From: Atherix ibis
Taxonomy: Eukaryota > Arthropoda > Insecta > Diptera > Athericidae
Reading direction: 5' to 3'
NCBI GenBank assembly: GCA_958298945.1
Contig: OY282607.1
Span: 88,543,270-88,607,269 of the forward strand
Length of the DNA stretch: 64,000 nt
Made by a program: the position numbers and the translations under genes. Below, piece by piece: positions 32,528 to 44,747 of this stretch. The notes beneath the pieces were generated by a model. That model was not told the origin of the DNA. It searched no databases and saw nothing but the letters and a program-made list of their open reading frames with translations. Within the stretch, counting starts at the first letter, position 1. Each line of letters opens with the position of its first letter.

Positions 32528-33400
32528 TATATGCTAATGTGAATGGAGTCGTACCTGTTTGTATTCTATAAAAATGATGAACTAGCTTCTGTGCTCGATT
32601 ATTGGTGAGGTGTTTCGGCATTTACGTAGTAGCTGTGGTTGACACCTATATCCCGGGTACACTATCTGAGGCTCGTAGGTGGGAGATGACTGGCAATAAA
32701 TAATTTGCAATTATCTCGGGTGCTGTCACTAATGATGACAGTAGAGGTTTAAGATGGGCCTCGTCACCAGCAGTTGAGGTGATCAGTTTATAACTGATTA
32801 CTGACTGCTAATTCAAATTTTTTTTTAACCTGAATGAAAAATTTTTTAACCTCGACCATGTGTGGTTTCGAAAAGATGGAGTCACATAACATGAAAAACC
32901 TCGAACATGTGTGGTTTCGAAAAGATGGAGCCACATAGATTTGGATTATCTATCTTTAAGATTATTTTAAAATAAATATTTATTAAGCAATAACTAAATT
33001 AGAGCCAAAAATATGTGAAGAAGTTAACAAAAACTATTTCAACAGAATCGAGTTTTGCAAAAAAATTTTTGACGGATAAAAACAATATGACTTTTTTTTT
33101 GTTGGTAGAAAATATATTATATAAACTTTGATAAATTGTATATTTATTATATAATGCCATAGTTTAAGTAGTATAAGTAAAGAAAAAAATAATCAAAATT
33201 TTAATATAAATTTAATTTTCTGCAGTTTTACTTTCCGAAGCATAAATTGAATAATACTTTATAAGGTCTTGAGCGGAGGTGCTCGGTTTTTGTTGAGATT
33301 CTTTAATTTATAATTCTAAATAAGCTCGTTTCTTCAAAATACTACCTTATTATAAATTAATATATCTTTCAACATTAATTCCAAGTAAGAATTAACTCAC
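32528..33400. other. AT-rich DNA with a short tandem repeat
   Basis: No gene. It includes the two-copy repeat at 32848-32937. Confidence 0.5.
32848..32937. repeat. Two-copy tandem repeat, 49-base period
   Basis: The 41-base block beginning aacctcgaccatgtgtggtt occurs at 32848-32888 and again at 32897-32937 with two differences. Confidence 0.85.
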
Positions 33401-33419
33401 AATCCTCGGAAATATACCT

Positions 33420-34000
33420 TATTCTAGCCGGAGTGCCACAGAGCAGTATCCTTGGGCCCATTTTATATAATATTTATACTTATGATATCCCATGTGATCC
33501 TAATGCTATCATTGCTACTTTAAGTCTTATATGAGGGTTCTATATCAATAAGAGATTGATATACAACCCTCATATTAGACTAAAAAAATTTGAAGCCACT
33601 AGACTTTATCCTACAACTTCTTAGACTACTGGACAAGTAAACTTTTAATATACAATACAATTATAAAACCTATTTGGATATATGGAATTGAACTTTGGGA
33701 TTCAACAAAATTTTCCAATTCCTATCATGTCCAGGCCTGACAATCCAAGATCCTCCGTAAAATTGTTGATGCCCCCTTTTATATTCGTAACAACGTTATA
33801 CATCGTCATCTATCAAAAATTTCACTCTCGTTTATCCTATCATCATAATGCACTTGTGAGAGAATTGTCCTTTTCTGCCCCATCCCTGAAACACTCATCG
33901 GTGACTTAAGAGACAATGACCTAGAGATTTTATAGAGAAATTTTACTTCCATTAGTTGGAGAAACGCCGATGTGTGTTTACTACCACCCACATCATGATG
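33420..34000 (+). mobile_element. Jockey-clade LINE fragment with internal deletion
   Basis: The + strand reads A-G-V-P-Q-S-S-I-L-G-P-I-L-Y-N-I-Y-T (end of RT palm), then a deletion removes the Y-A-D-D region. It resumes with a P-H-I-R-L-K block, N-T-I-I-K-P-I-W-I-Y-G-I-E-L-W, and S-K-I-L-R-K-I-V-D-A-P-F-Y-I-R-N. Several stops are present. It is the same family as 57435-59110 and 46590-47870. Confidence 0.75.
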
Positions 34001-34134
34001 CATAAGACTATTAATTAAAATGTTATGTAAATTTGCTTATTATAATATAATTGTAGTTGCAGATAAAAATTTTTTTTTAAAAAATAAGCTCAACGGAATA
34101 TAAGTACTGCTACGTGTACTTAAAATATTATATA

Positions 34135-35426
34135 CCAGGTGTATAAGCTTAAATCCGCTGGTTTTTCGTCAAAAAACCACATGTTTTTTTTCCCATAGAA
34201 AGCAAAAACAAATTTATTCAAAGTACTTTCCCTCGCTACTTTGAATAAATTTTTTCCATCTCTCGGGTAATTTGTGGATACCACGCCAAAAATATTCCTT
34301 CTCTTTCGAGGCAAACCACTCATCAAGCCATTTCCGGACGTTTTCGTAAGAATCGAAGTGCTGCTCAGCGAGCGCGTGGCCCATCGACGAAAACAGGTGC
34401 TAGTCAGAAAAGGCCAGGTCTGGTGAATAAGAGGGGTTGGGGTAGCACCTCCCAGTTGAGTGTGTCCAAGTAGTTTCGGGCCATTTTTGACGTGTGCGAT
34501 GGTGCGTTGTCATGGAGGTAAATCAGCTTGTCATGTTTTTGTTGATAACCCGTCCTTTTTTCATGCAGAGCACGGTGAAATTTGATCAGTTGTTGATGGT
34601 AGTGGTGGGCATTGACAGTTTTACCACGTTTCAACATCTCATAGTAGACGATACCCTACTGATCCCAACAAACGCACACCATCGTCTGCCGTTTGAAGCG
34701 ATTTGGTCTTGGGGAAGATGTTGATGGTTGGTTGGGATCAACCCAGGATTTCTTGCGTTTAGGATTCTCAAAATATATCCACTTTTTATCGCCTGTCATA
34801 ATCCTATGCAGGAGCGACTTTCTTTTTTGTCTGGCGAGCAAGATTTCGCATGTGTTTTGGCGTCGCTGCATCTACCTTTTGTTCAGTTCATGTGGCATCC
34901 AATTTCCGATTTTTTCAATCTTCTCGCTGGCACGCAGACGCATGGAAACGGATGGTTGAGTAACACCCAATTGCTCCGCGAGCATTTTCTGCGATTGGGT
35001 ATTGTCTTCGTCCAAAAGAGCCTGCAATTGATTGTCCTCAACCTTCCTAGGCCGATTTTCACGCTTCTCGTCCCACAAGTCAAAATTGCCGTCTTTGAAC
35101 TGACGAAACCCATCTCGGCATGTTGTTTCAGATAAAGCACTATCACAATAGGCCTACATAAACAAAAGATACGATTCAGCAGCCGATTTCTTCAAATTGA
35201 AGCAGAAAAGCCGAGCTTCCCGCATATGCTCTTTTTCTGGCACCAAACTAGACATGATTACAAAAGGAAAAATGTATGTTGTTGTCCGAAATTGCTGATA
35301 ATATGCACTGATTAATGTTGACAGATGTCAAACTCATAACAAAAAAGTATGGCGTATTCATAGTAGCTTAATACGATCACTCACGCCATCTATGACCAAA
35401 TAGCAGATTTAAGCTTATACACCTGG
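34135..35426 (-). mobile_element. Mos1-like mariner, copy A4, essentially full length (1292 bp)
   Basis: Complete inverted termini (ccaggtgtataagcttaaat and partner) lie between TA dinucleotides. The length agrees with the 1286 bp of Mos1. It is the best reference in this window for the length of the A family. Confidence 0.92.
34220..35255 (-). pseudogene. Mos1-like mariner transposase (A4), about five lesions
   Basis: The frame begins at the ATG at 35255 (M-S-S-L-V-P-E-K-E-H-M). It stops after about 30 codons at a TAG in place of the usual residue before A-Y. It reopens at 34872-35078 (D-E-K-R-E-N-R-P-R-K-V, A-E-Q-L-G-V-T-Q-P) and 34656-34871 (first catalytic block reads I-M-T-G-D-K-K-W, aspartate kept). 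A further stop precedes the 34404-34637 frame, which has L-H-D-N-A-P-S-H (second aspartate) and L-N-W-E-V-L-P. A frameshift and a stop in the Y of S-D-Y-H-L follow. All catalytic aspartates survive, although the frame does not. Confidence 0.88.
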
Positions 35427-38400
35427 TATTTACAACCTTGTATAGACCTCATATGCTTAAGACCCTACATTGTTGTATATCTGATGGTAAAGATCAATTT
35501 TTTTACAGGAACGAAAAATATAGAAAAAAATATTCACTTTTTAACAATTACAACCACACAAACTAGTTTTTTAGTAAAATCATAACAAAAATATGCTATA
35601 TGATCGGCAGAATATTTGTTATATGAAAGAAAATTATAATACCAACATTTGGACTGTATTGTGAATGAATACTGAAATGAATATGGTTCATATCGATGGT
35701 CAATAAATGTTGTTGGAAAAACATGTTGTACAAAAATAAAATCTTCACAAAACAAGCAATAACATAAGAATTGGTACTTTTACAAAAAAAAATCGGAAAG
35801 GGTAAAAATTTACAATAATTTGCGTATTATTTCTGCTAAATTCACTTTTTTAACAGTGCAAATATTCTTAATATTTGCATGTATTTTATATAAAAATTGG
35901 AAGGACTATAAAAAAATTGGATGAAACCAATCGAAAAGTTCAACATTTTATTATGCTGATGAGAAGGGGCATTTTCAAAAGAATATCAAATAAAAATGAT
36001 TGAAAAAGTACAATAAAACTGCTGAGAACTTTTCTTTTTCCAAAAAGAAAGGACCAAAAGGAAACATTTTGGTTGCTCTAGGAGAATGAAACTTTTAGGA
36101 TTTACTAGGAGTCAGGAAAAAATAGAACATTTAATAAATAAATTTACATCGGAGTTGAGAAAGTGGGAATATTTGCCATAATACCAAGATGGGGCCAAAT
36201 AAGAATACCACAAAAAATTATGACTATCAAACCTATCCATGGATGTATGTGGTTTTTTGCTGGCCACTTTCTACAGGGGATAATGTGCTTTTGGGTAAAA
36301 TGGACTTCTTAAAGCTTTTCTAGTTCCCATCATCTTTGGGTTTATTGATGATACTTTAACAGGAATATCTTATATTTCCAAAAATAAAATCAAAAATAAG
36401 CTCACATGACTGATAGATACATCGTAATTTGAAAATTTTTATTTTTTACAAATGTTACATTGAGACTTAAGAAAAAAAAATAACAATATTTTGACATAAT
36501 GTAGATTGTTTGGTATATATTATAAAAAATCTAGAAAATAAATCTTGTAGAATAAATAAAGAATGTTGTGAAAAAAAAATTGCCTAATATTTTTTTTTGG
36601 GATAATACATACAGTTAAGAGTGTATCATTATTAAGAGAAGTTAACGTAGTTTATTCTATACGAAAATTGGATAGATTCTTGTAAGCTTTGTCCAGTTTG
36701 GTTTTCTCAAAAATCTATTAGATTAAGGAATATCACAGATGTTACATGGGTTTTTTTTTTGTATAACCATGGTAAATTTTTCACCAACGATAAAATAAAT
36801 ACAATATTTAAAAGCAGGCAAAGAATTCGAATCCAGTTGGCAATTTTTTAGGCTCACAATTCACTTCGTATATCATCAATCACAAGTGGGAAAAAAAATC
36901 ACTCATAGATGAGAATCGTAAAGGCTATAATAATGACATTGAATAAGGACTGAGCAATTTTGGACGACAGTTGACAGAGTGGCGATTACAAGAATGCCAA
37001 AATACTACCATACAAAATATTGATGGAGTTTTCGTTTTAGTTAATAAAATGACTAAGCAAGGATATTGATAAGAGATCCTATTTGTTTGACTAAGAGTTC
37101 GAAAAGGATAGCAAATAGATACCGGAAAAGAAAGTCTAAAATTGATTAACAAATTCCCTTTGAAGAGATTTACCAATATGCATTTGTTTGTAAAAAATAT
37201 ATTCTTCTATCCTTAATTCAAATATGACAAGGACCAAATGTATGCTTGAGATTATAATAAAATTTGAAATTATTATTCTGCTCATTCTCACATGAACTTT
37301 TTAATTAAGCCAATATGATGTAGCAAAATAGTTGAAGTTGATGTCTTTCTTTCGGTTTTGGTATATAATAGATAAAGGACCAACCGAAATATACCACACA
37401 GGAGTGTTGTTCGTTCACGTGGAATTTCCGTTTTGCCATAGCAAATAGGATAGAATAGGATATTTGTGACAGTAGAGTGTGAATCGTCATCAATTGTCAC
37501 GTAGCTGGCACATCATCGTTAAATAAGATTTCAGAGCAGGAAAGGAAGTATAGGTACTTGGGCTGCATATTAAAAAGGACATTTTATAGGGTGCGTCAAG
37601 ACAAACTGATCGATATGATAACTTTTGGGAATATAATCATCTTGAATGACTAAACTTAAAGATGATATTTGTAAATATCCCTTCAAAAATAAAAAAATAA
37701 TAATAAAAAATAAAATTATCAAAGAAGAATATTTTTAATCCTTACGAACTTATAAAAATTACCATATTAGAAGTGTTTTCGATTAGCAAAATAATGTATA
37801 TAAATTTAAAAGTAATTTAATAATCCTAAGAATTTTAACTATTTTCTTAGCATTATCGATTATACTGATGACGATATTCTGAATAGGTTTTCGTTATTGA
37901 AAAGAAGATGATTACAGGTAAAAATTTCCACTAAAAAGATGGAGTACCATTTTGCGTAATCAAAAGGCGTAAAAGTATTAAAAATTTTTTTTTTTTTATT
38001 ATTCTACAATATATAATAAATTCATATTTTACGCACACTTGTACATATTAAAATTTCTTTATTCCTTATTCATTTTGGCAGTGTAATCTCTCCTTTTATG
38101 ATGGTTGTTTCCCTTTTCTTTTCTATATGGCATGGCTGATTTTGACTGTTAATCCTAATCTTAAATATATTTCTTATCGACGATGGGAATTGTGGGTGTT
38201 TTGATTTATTCATGCAATTATGTGTTGAGAATTCTTTTTATTACATTTACACCCATTCGGGGATAATTTTTTTTTTTTTGCATTACCAGAATGGGTGGGT
38301 GAAATTTCTCTATACCCCATCGGATGTGAAACATTTTAGTATACACCCCGTTTTATGGCAATCCATTTTTTTTTTTTTTGATTATTTTGGTTTATATTTT

Positions 38401-39100
38401 TTTTTTGTTGTTGTATAAAGAAGGATTTTAATCCTACTTAGTCTCGCTTTTCTTCGTGCTTATAGCGAATTGCGGAAGATTATGCACGCGTTCTACAAGA
38501 ATGCATAGATACTCGCTGATATTAGCACACGGAGTATATTACCTTCCTTTCTGTAAGTACGGATTATTACCTCGAATGTCCCACTCTACTCAATCGTATT
38601 TCTACAAATTATAGGCATACGTTAAACTACCAACACGTTTTATATTTATTATTTGCTTATTTTTGTTCCTATTTTCACACTTAGAACGTTTTTTTTTTCT
38701 TTTTCTGATTATTATTCTAGATTTCGTTTATAAGAATTTATATATTGAATTAATAAATATTCACATATACTGAAGATAATGTGCAAAGTTTAATATCAGT
38801 CACACTTTTTAGAAGGAATACGAATTCGAAGGATTTTTCTAATCATGTTCATACATATCTACACTGCAGACAGAAAATATTCGCCCACCATGCTTATTTT
38901 ATAGAAATCGACGGTTAAATACTTTCTATCAATACCTTTTTTTTTTGTCGTCATAGGCTGAATACAATTGGGAATTTCCAGCAGCTTTTTTTAGTAGGTA
39001 AGAATAAGTAGTGAATTTTTTCAAGATGTGGTAAGTCTAAAATTACCATTTGGAGCGAGGTTTGCTTAATTTGCATAACTAATATAATTAGATTAAGGAC
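35427..39100. other. Long AT-rich stretch, no gene recognised
   Basis: Many short frames on both strands carry no conserved motif. 36000-37200 is relatively purine-rich on the + strand and reads as interrupted peptide-like stretches, possibly a very old element, but I could not place it in a family. 37980-38400 has long T runs. Confidence 0.45.
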
Positions 39101-39119
39101 CTTTTTTTACTATTGTCGC

Positions 39120-40215
39120 AAGGACTTTGATAGCTTCTCAAGCCGTTCTTAAGTACAAGACCAGGGCCCCGACATTCTCTGCCGTTAAGGCGCCCCCAGC
39201 GCATTGTAGTGGCTCTTTTCTTTCTGTATTGAGGCTCGAATCGCGTCACACCGACCAATATTTTAATCAGTATCATTCCGGTCTAAACACAACGCGTAGG
39301 CCACCCTAAATGCGTTCCTAGGATGGACTGAGACAACTCCACATGTGTAGGTTGCTCTAATCAACCTATCCGCCCAAATTAGCGCAGCATACAGTAGGAT
39401 TGACCTGATCAAGGTCATAAACTGGATCCTCCTACTCGATTTGGCTCCCCCAAAGTTCGGTATTAGGCGCGCCAGCGGCATCTTTTTTCCAGCAACCTTC
39501 CCGCCAATGTTAACATATAGCAGATGTTATTAAAACCGTATCCTCGAGTCATTCATCACCCCTAGGCAATTTAGATATAGTTCCGAGATCACTTCATGTG
39601 TGCTAATTCTAGCGGTGACACTCGTTCTACTTTTCCTACCTGCGATAAGGACTGCCGCCATCTTATAGTCCGTAAGGCTAAAATCAGCTATCTGAAGCCA
39701 ATTTCGAACAGACGCAACAGTCTCGTTAGAGAAGTATTCGACTTCTTCCACAAATTTTGTCACTACAAACACAGCAACATCATTAGCGAATGAGAAGATT
39801 CTCGTCTGCTCTGAGATATGGAGCTTGAGAAAACCATCATACATCACATTTCATAACAGCGGGCTCAGAATCGAGCTATGTGAGACTCCCCTCATGATCT
39901 TGTATAATTTCTCCCCATTGCTCGTCCTTTACAATAGAATGCTACTACTTAGGTAGTATTCTATTATCCTGGTAATATACTCCGGAACACCCCATTTAGC
40001 TCAGAGCTTTAAAGATATAATTCCATCTCGCCGGTTGAAGACATTTTTCATATCTGGGGTTATAATAGCGCAGTACTTAAAGAGCATTTTCTCTACTTTT
40101 CACACTAAAAAGCTTTACGCGCTGTACCAACGATAAAATCAATAGCATCTAATATAGAGCGCGTCCTCCTGAAGCCAAATTAGGCTTCAGAAAAGCCCCT
40201 CTGCCTGTCGATAAT
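39120..40215 (-). mobile_element. R1/I-clade LINE fragment (reverse transcriptase)
   Basis: On the minus strand the order is F-G-F-R-R-T-R-S-I-L-D-A-I (RT finger), a worn palm, then H-S-S-I-L-S-P-L-L and, at 39530-39847, F-S-F-A-N-D-V-A-V where the catalytic F-A-D-D should be. Downstream 39263-39481 holds the thumb and connection region (I-R-S-I-L-L-Y-A-A-L-I-W-A, then H-P-R-N-A-F-R-V-A-Y). The first aspartate of the catalytic pair is asparagine and several stops occur. The element is less AT-rich than its surroundings. Confidence 0.75.
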
Positions 40216-40289
40216 TGGGACTTGCTGGGCTATTTAGCTGCATGGCTATTAGGCGACTATAATTTCAATAACAAAAATAAAAACGAAAA

Positions 40290-40626
40290 TAGATATTATT
40301 GGGCTTCAATTTATCACAACTGTGTAGCTAAGGACTTTAAAAAGAGTTCCAGATCTTTGGATCTAAAAAGAAAATCTACGTTTATTGGGATGCTGGGTCA
40401 AAAATTCTGCCGAAAGTTGTGCTGCCAACCGTAAGGAAAGGCAGGGGCTCAATCATGATTTGGGGCTGCTTCATTACGGATGGATTAAGAGAGTTGAAGG
40501 AATTCAACAAATTGAAGGAATTCGAAAAGGGCACCAGTTTATAAATAGTCAAGATGTTTTTATATAAGGTCTTACTTAAAATATGATGAAGGATTTGTTA
40601 TGCAGCAGGATAACGATCCAAATATA
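40290..40626 (+). mobile_element. Tc1 transposase, left part (split by a mariner)
   Basis: The + strand reads K-V-Y-V-Y-W-D-A-G, then V-V-L-P-T-V-R-K-G-R-G-S-I-M-I-W-G-C-F, and M-Q-Q-D-N-D-P-N. This is the central part of a Tc1 transposase including the second catalytic aspartate, with some frameshifts. It stops exactly at the TA bordering the mariner inserted at 40627; the remainder follows at 41774. Confidence 0.82.
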
Positions 40627-41773
40627 CGGGGGTAGTCCCAGAAGTGCCCGATCTAATAAAGGAAATAAAAAAATTTTTACAAAAAATATCGTTTTAGCTC
40701 GGTACACTTTTCTCAGTGATATTTAATAACTTCAATACCCTGCTTATATTAAGAACCATCGAGCTCTTCAAAATAGTCATTAACCGCAGACTCCACCTCT
40801 TTATTGTTGGCAAATTTTTACCATCGAGCAATTTTTGAAAAAAAAAATTATCCGAGAAGGCTGAATCAACCGAAGAGGGTGCGTTTGAACATTAATTAAT
40901 TGATTAAACTATCGCGACTACGGATATGTAAACTTTTTTTTTCGCCAAATTTTTTTCTTGATTTCACCACTTAAATGCTACAATATGAAAAAAATCAACA
41001 AAGATTATCCCACGCGCACCCTAAAAAACTGACGCCATGACCTTGCTAGCATATGGAACTGTTTTCGCCTAATCCTTTCAGTCCCTTATTTTAATTGTTC
41101 CTTCAAACTCGGGTGTAAAGTAATGGATTCATGTTTCATCCATAGCTATGAATGGATACAAAAACTCGACTTTATTGATGCGAAACATCGCTAAACACTA
41201 GAACGAAACATCCTCGCGACGTTGTTTATGTTCTATTGTGAGCAAACGCGGCACCCATCTTGGGCAAAACTTTTTTGTGTCTAAATTTTAAGTCCATACA
41301 GTACTTATTGATATGTCTACCCTATCCGCTAGCTTGTTTACTGTCAGTCAACCATCATCCAATATTATAGCTTCGCTATTCCTGGTGGTGCCACCTCATT
41401 TGAGCGACCACTGCAATGTTCCCCTTGAACGATCATTCTTTCTCGTCTAAACTCTGCCATCTAATATTTTATTATTCTGAGCAAAAGAGCAAACTCCTCC
41501 AGAGTAGAGTCTAGCTCGGCTTTGATATTGGTTGGACTAAGACCTTTCAAATGAATGTATTATGTTACATAACGATGACAAATTTTTTCCCTGTTTATAA
41601 ATTTAATGAGATTATTTACTATTAATCGTTGTCAAAGTAATACTAAACAATGCAGCATCATCAAACTTCAAACTTAAGCTTTATGAGATCAGTACTTTAT
41701 GGTACAGTAATATTTTCCAAACAATAATCGCTCTTTATGCCTCAAGTCGGGTACTTATGGGCCCACCCTCTGG
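40627..41773 (-). mobile_element. Degraded mariner (1147 bp) nested in Tc1
   Basis: Inverted termini (cgggggtagtcccagaagtg and its partner, ...tatgggcccaccctctgg) lie between TA dinucleotides. On the minus strand, around 41000-41220, it reads F-I-A-M-D-E-T-W-I-H-Y-F-T-P-E (first catalytic block) and K-V-M-A-S-V-F with G-I-I-F-V-D. This is close to irritans-type mariners. Many stops and frameshifts; inactive. Confidence 0.75.
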
Positions 41774-41980
41774 TAGCACTAAATCATAAAAGAATTTTCT
41801 ACAAAATAAAATGAAGAAGATATTTTTGAATTATGATAATCAGCCGATTATCAAAATCATCGGACTCTTGATCCTACAGAATTTTTATAGCATAAGCTTG
41901 ACAGAAAAGTCTATCTTCCAAGAGAGTCTTGTGGGGGATCCTTTTGCAATTCTAGTATTGTAGAAGAGGCTTTTTAAGAC
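41774..41980 (+). mobile_element. Tc1 transposase, right part
   Basis: This continues the Tc1 reading of 40290-40626 after the inserted mariner. The bases just after the TA read S-T-K-S then K-N-F-L-Q-N-K-M. Further on, with one frameshift, come D-P-T-E-F-L (third catalytic residue, glutamate as in DDE Tc1) and H-K-L-D-R-K-V. It is recognisable only when joined across the insertion. Confidence 0.65.
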
Positions 41981-43461
41981 AAAAAATTAATTTGAGCATA
42001 TTTTATTTTCAATTTGATAATACAATAATAAAAATTATTACAATATTTTTTATATTTAATATAAAAATATGTTTTTCTCTTATTTGTAATAATTTGCGAA
42101 TTTTTAAAAAGAATTTCCTTAAAAACAAAAATGATCACATAATTTTGGCCAGCAGTGTATATAGTATTTTTATGTGCACAAGAGCACAAGCATAGGAGAT
42201 ACTTAAAATGTGTAAGAAGCTAACGAAATATACGATATTTTTCTTTATAGTTTCCTTTAGTAAATTAAGGTAAATAAATTTTGTACAAGAGGATTGTTGT
42301 TATCATAGGAAAAATAAACAATATTTGATCAGAATCTATATTTGTGCTCTGAAGTATTGAACAATAAATGAGAGTATTTGTAAGGCTCTTTGAAAATAGC
42401 ATAAACAAAATATCCTTCGATGGTGCAGCATATCGTGTTGGGATTTTTTTTTATTTTATTTAGAAAAGAAATCAGAAACTTTGTTTTCGTATACGAAAAA
42501 AAATATTATAAAACAGTTGGCATAAGAATCGTATTGTAAATAAATCAGTAAAAAATATATAAAAATAATAGTCAAACAACAATAGCAATGCAGAGTAGGA
42601 ACAAAAATTTCCATTTCTACAGACTGCACCCCAATTGTAAGGGTGTTTGTATGTGATTCTCTCTTACAAATAGGGAAGTATACATAGTCAAGGAAATATT
42701 TTGAACCGCGTATTGAGTTCTTTTCTAACGATTTTCTATTTCTTCTTATTTGAGATAGCAAAAAAAAGGACTATATCCGAATTGCTGTGTGATTTCAGTT
42801 AATCGAATCGATAGAAAATAGATTCGTGGAATGAGAAAGATGTTGACTGAATTCTAACGAACAGAAAAGGTGTGGGTTATTATTGGAGATAAAAGAAAAT
42901 TATCTTGCAGATCCCCTCCTATTCTTACGTGTTACGATACAATCTTAAGGGATGATACCTTATTACTTTGTTATTCGATCAAGATGTATCGCACACTTCG
43001 TTGTAATAATAGCATTACTGATTTATGGGTGGATGGAATTGGGGAATTGGAAATTCGATACGATAGGCTTATGGCAGTTAAATTTACCCATTATTCCGCG
43101 CCAAATATAATTCCTATCAAAACCTATCCGAACATATACGTTCTTATTAATTCACGATTTCATCAAATATTTTGAGTATTACAGAAATATGATTTTCCAA
43201 AGAGATTTGGTACATTTGGAATAGTGTATAGAAAAGTTTTTGTATTATATTTAATAAATCGCTTTTAAGAATTCTGTTATTTTTTAAATTCTATTTCATA
43301 AAATGAGTAGAAAAAATATTCTTTTTTACTATTTCATATATGCACGCTTGATTCTTAAATGTGAATCTACTATTTAAAGGGGTTTAGTTCTGCTGTGACA
43401 CTACAAATCATTTGCAGTTCATTTATTGAGCTTTCTGATTTTCTTCAAAAATATCGACTTA
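41981..43461. other. AT-rich DNA without recognised features
   Basis: Frames at 41992, 42456 and 42870 have no family motif or supporting signals. Confidence 0.5.
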
Positions 43462-44747
43462 TTTGTTCGGCTGAAAAGTTTATAAGGTTAACGTCTAGAT
43501 GGCGCCTCTTGCAAAAATCATCACAAAGCACCATCCTTCAAATGATTCCTGTCAAAATTTGACAGCAATCGGTCGATTGGTTCGTGAGATATAGCATTTT
43601 AAGTGAAGCAACTTTTGTTATTGAAAAAAAAATGGATAAAGACGAATTTCGTGTATTGATAAAGCATTGCTTGTTAATGAAAAAAAAATACAGTGGAAAC
43701 CAAAGCATGGTTTGACAAACGTTATCCGGACTCTGCTCCAGCTATTTCAACTGTGGAATATTGGTTTCGTCAATTTCGAACTGGTCGTACGAGCACAGTT
43801 GATGCAGAACGCAGTGGACGCCCAAAAGAGGTGGTTACGGCAGAAAACATCAAAAAATTCCACAAAATAATTTTAAATGACCGTAAAGTGAAGTTGAGCG
43901 AGATAGCTGAGACTCTGAAGATATCGAAAGAGCGTGTTGGACATATCGTGCATGAATATTTGGGCATGCGAAAGCTGTGTGCAAAGTGGGTGCCGCGTGA
44001 GCTCACTGTTGACCAAAAACAACAACGTGTTGATGATTCTGAGCAGTGTTTGGAGCTGTTCAAGCGCAATAAACCCGAATTTTTGCGTCGATATGTGACA
44101 ATGGATGAAACATGGCTCCGTCACTACACTCCAGAGTCCAATCGGCTGTCGGCAGAGTGGAGAGCGAGTGACGAACCGAATCCAAAGCGTGGAAAGACGC
44201 AACAGTCGGCTGGCAAGGTGATGGCGTCTGTATTTTGGGATGCGCATGGTATAATATTTATTGACTATCTCCAGAAGCGACAGACGATCAACAGCGACTA
44301 TTATATAGCGTTATTGGATCGTTTGAAGAAAGAAATCGCTAAGAAATGGCCTCATTTGAAGAAGAAAAAAGTGTGGTTTCACCAAGACAATGCACCGTGT
44401 CACAAGTCGATGAAAACGATAGTCAAACTCAATGAATTGGGCTACGAATTGCTTCCCCATCCACCGTATTCTTCAGATCTGGCCCCCAGCGACTTTTTCC
44501 TGTTTGCAGACCTCAAGAAAATGCTCGCTGGCAAGAAATTTAAGACCGATGATGAAGTGATTGCCGAAATTGAGGCCTATTTTGAGGTAAAACCGAAAGA
44601 GTACTATAAAAATGGTATCGAAAAGTTGGAAGATCGCTATAATCGCTGTATCGCTCTCTAAGGTAACTATGTTGAATAATAAAAATGAATTTTGCAAAAA
44701 AAAAATATTTTTACTGTGTTACCTTATAAACTTTTCAGCCGAACTGA
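43462..44747 (+). mobile_element. Himar-like (irritans-type) mariner, full length (1286 bp)
   Basis: Inverted termini share ttcggctgaaaagtttataa, each with a TA outside. It carries one nearly open transposase on the + strand. The copy is in much better condition than most others in the window, so it is probably among the younger insertions. Confidence 0.93.
43632..44661 (+). pseudogene. Himar-like mariner transposase, one frameshift and one early stop
   Basis: The protein starts at the ATG at 43632 (M-D-K-D-E-F-R-V-L-I-K). The frame is lost in an A9 run at about 43681, consistent with one extra A. From 43693 it stays open for 322 codons. It has the helix-turn-helix with I-S-K-E-R-V-G-H-I, linker W-V-P-R-E-L, first catalytic V-T-M-D-E-T-W, second F-H-Q-D-N-A-P-C-H and third L-A-P-S-D-F-F-L-F. 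The last two aspartates are 34 residues apart, as in active mariners. A TAA at 44659 replaces a codon just before the family's last few residues, and the frame would otherwise continue G-N-Y-V-E. All catalytic residues are intact. Confidence 0.92.

Noticed and set aside
36821..36845. Sequence resembling a tRNA B box (ttcgaatcc)
   Set aside because: No A box or cloverleaf-forming partner upstream within the right distance.
35427..37560. Purine-rich region with interrupted peptide-like reading, considered as an old piggyBac or hAT element
   Set aside because: No catalytic motif, zinc finger or inverted ends could be identified; left as unassigned.
42870..43175. 101-codon + strand frame as a possible gene
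   Set aside because: No signal peptide, domain, promoter or polyA support; length is compatible with chance.
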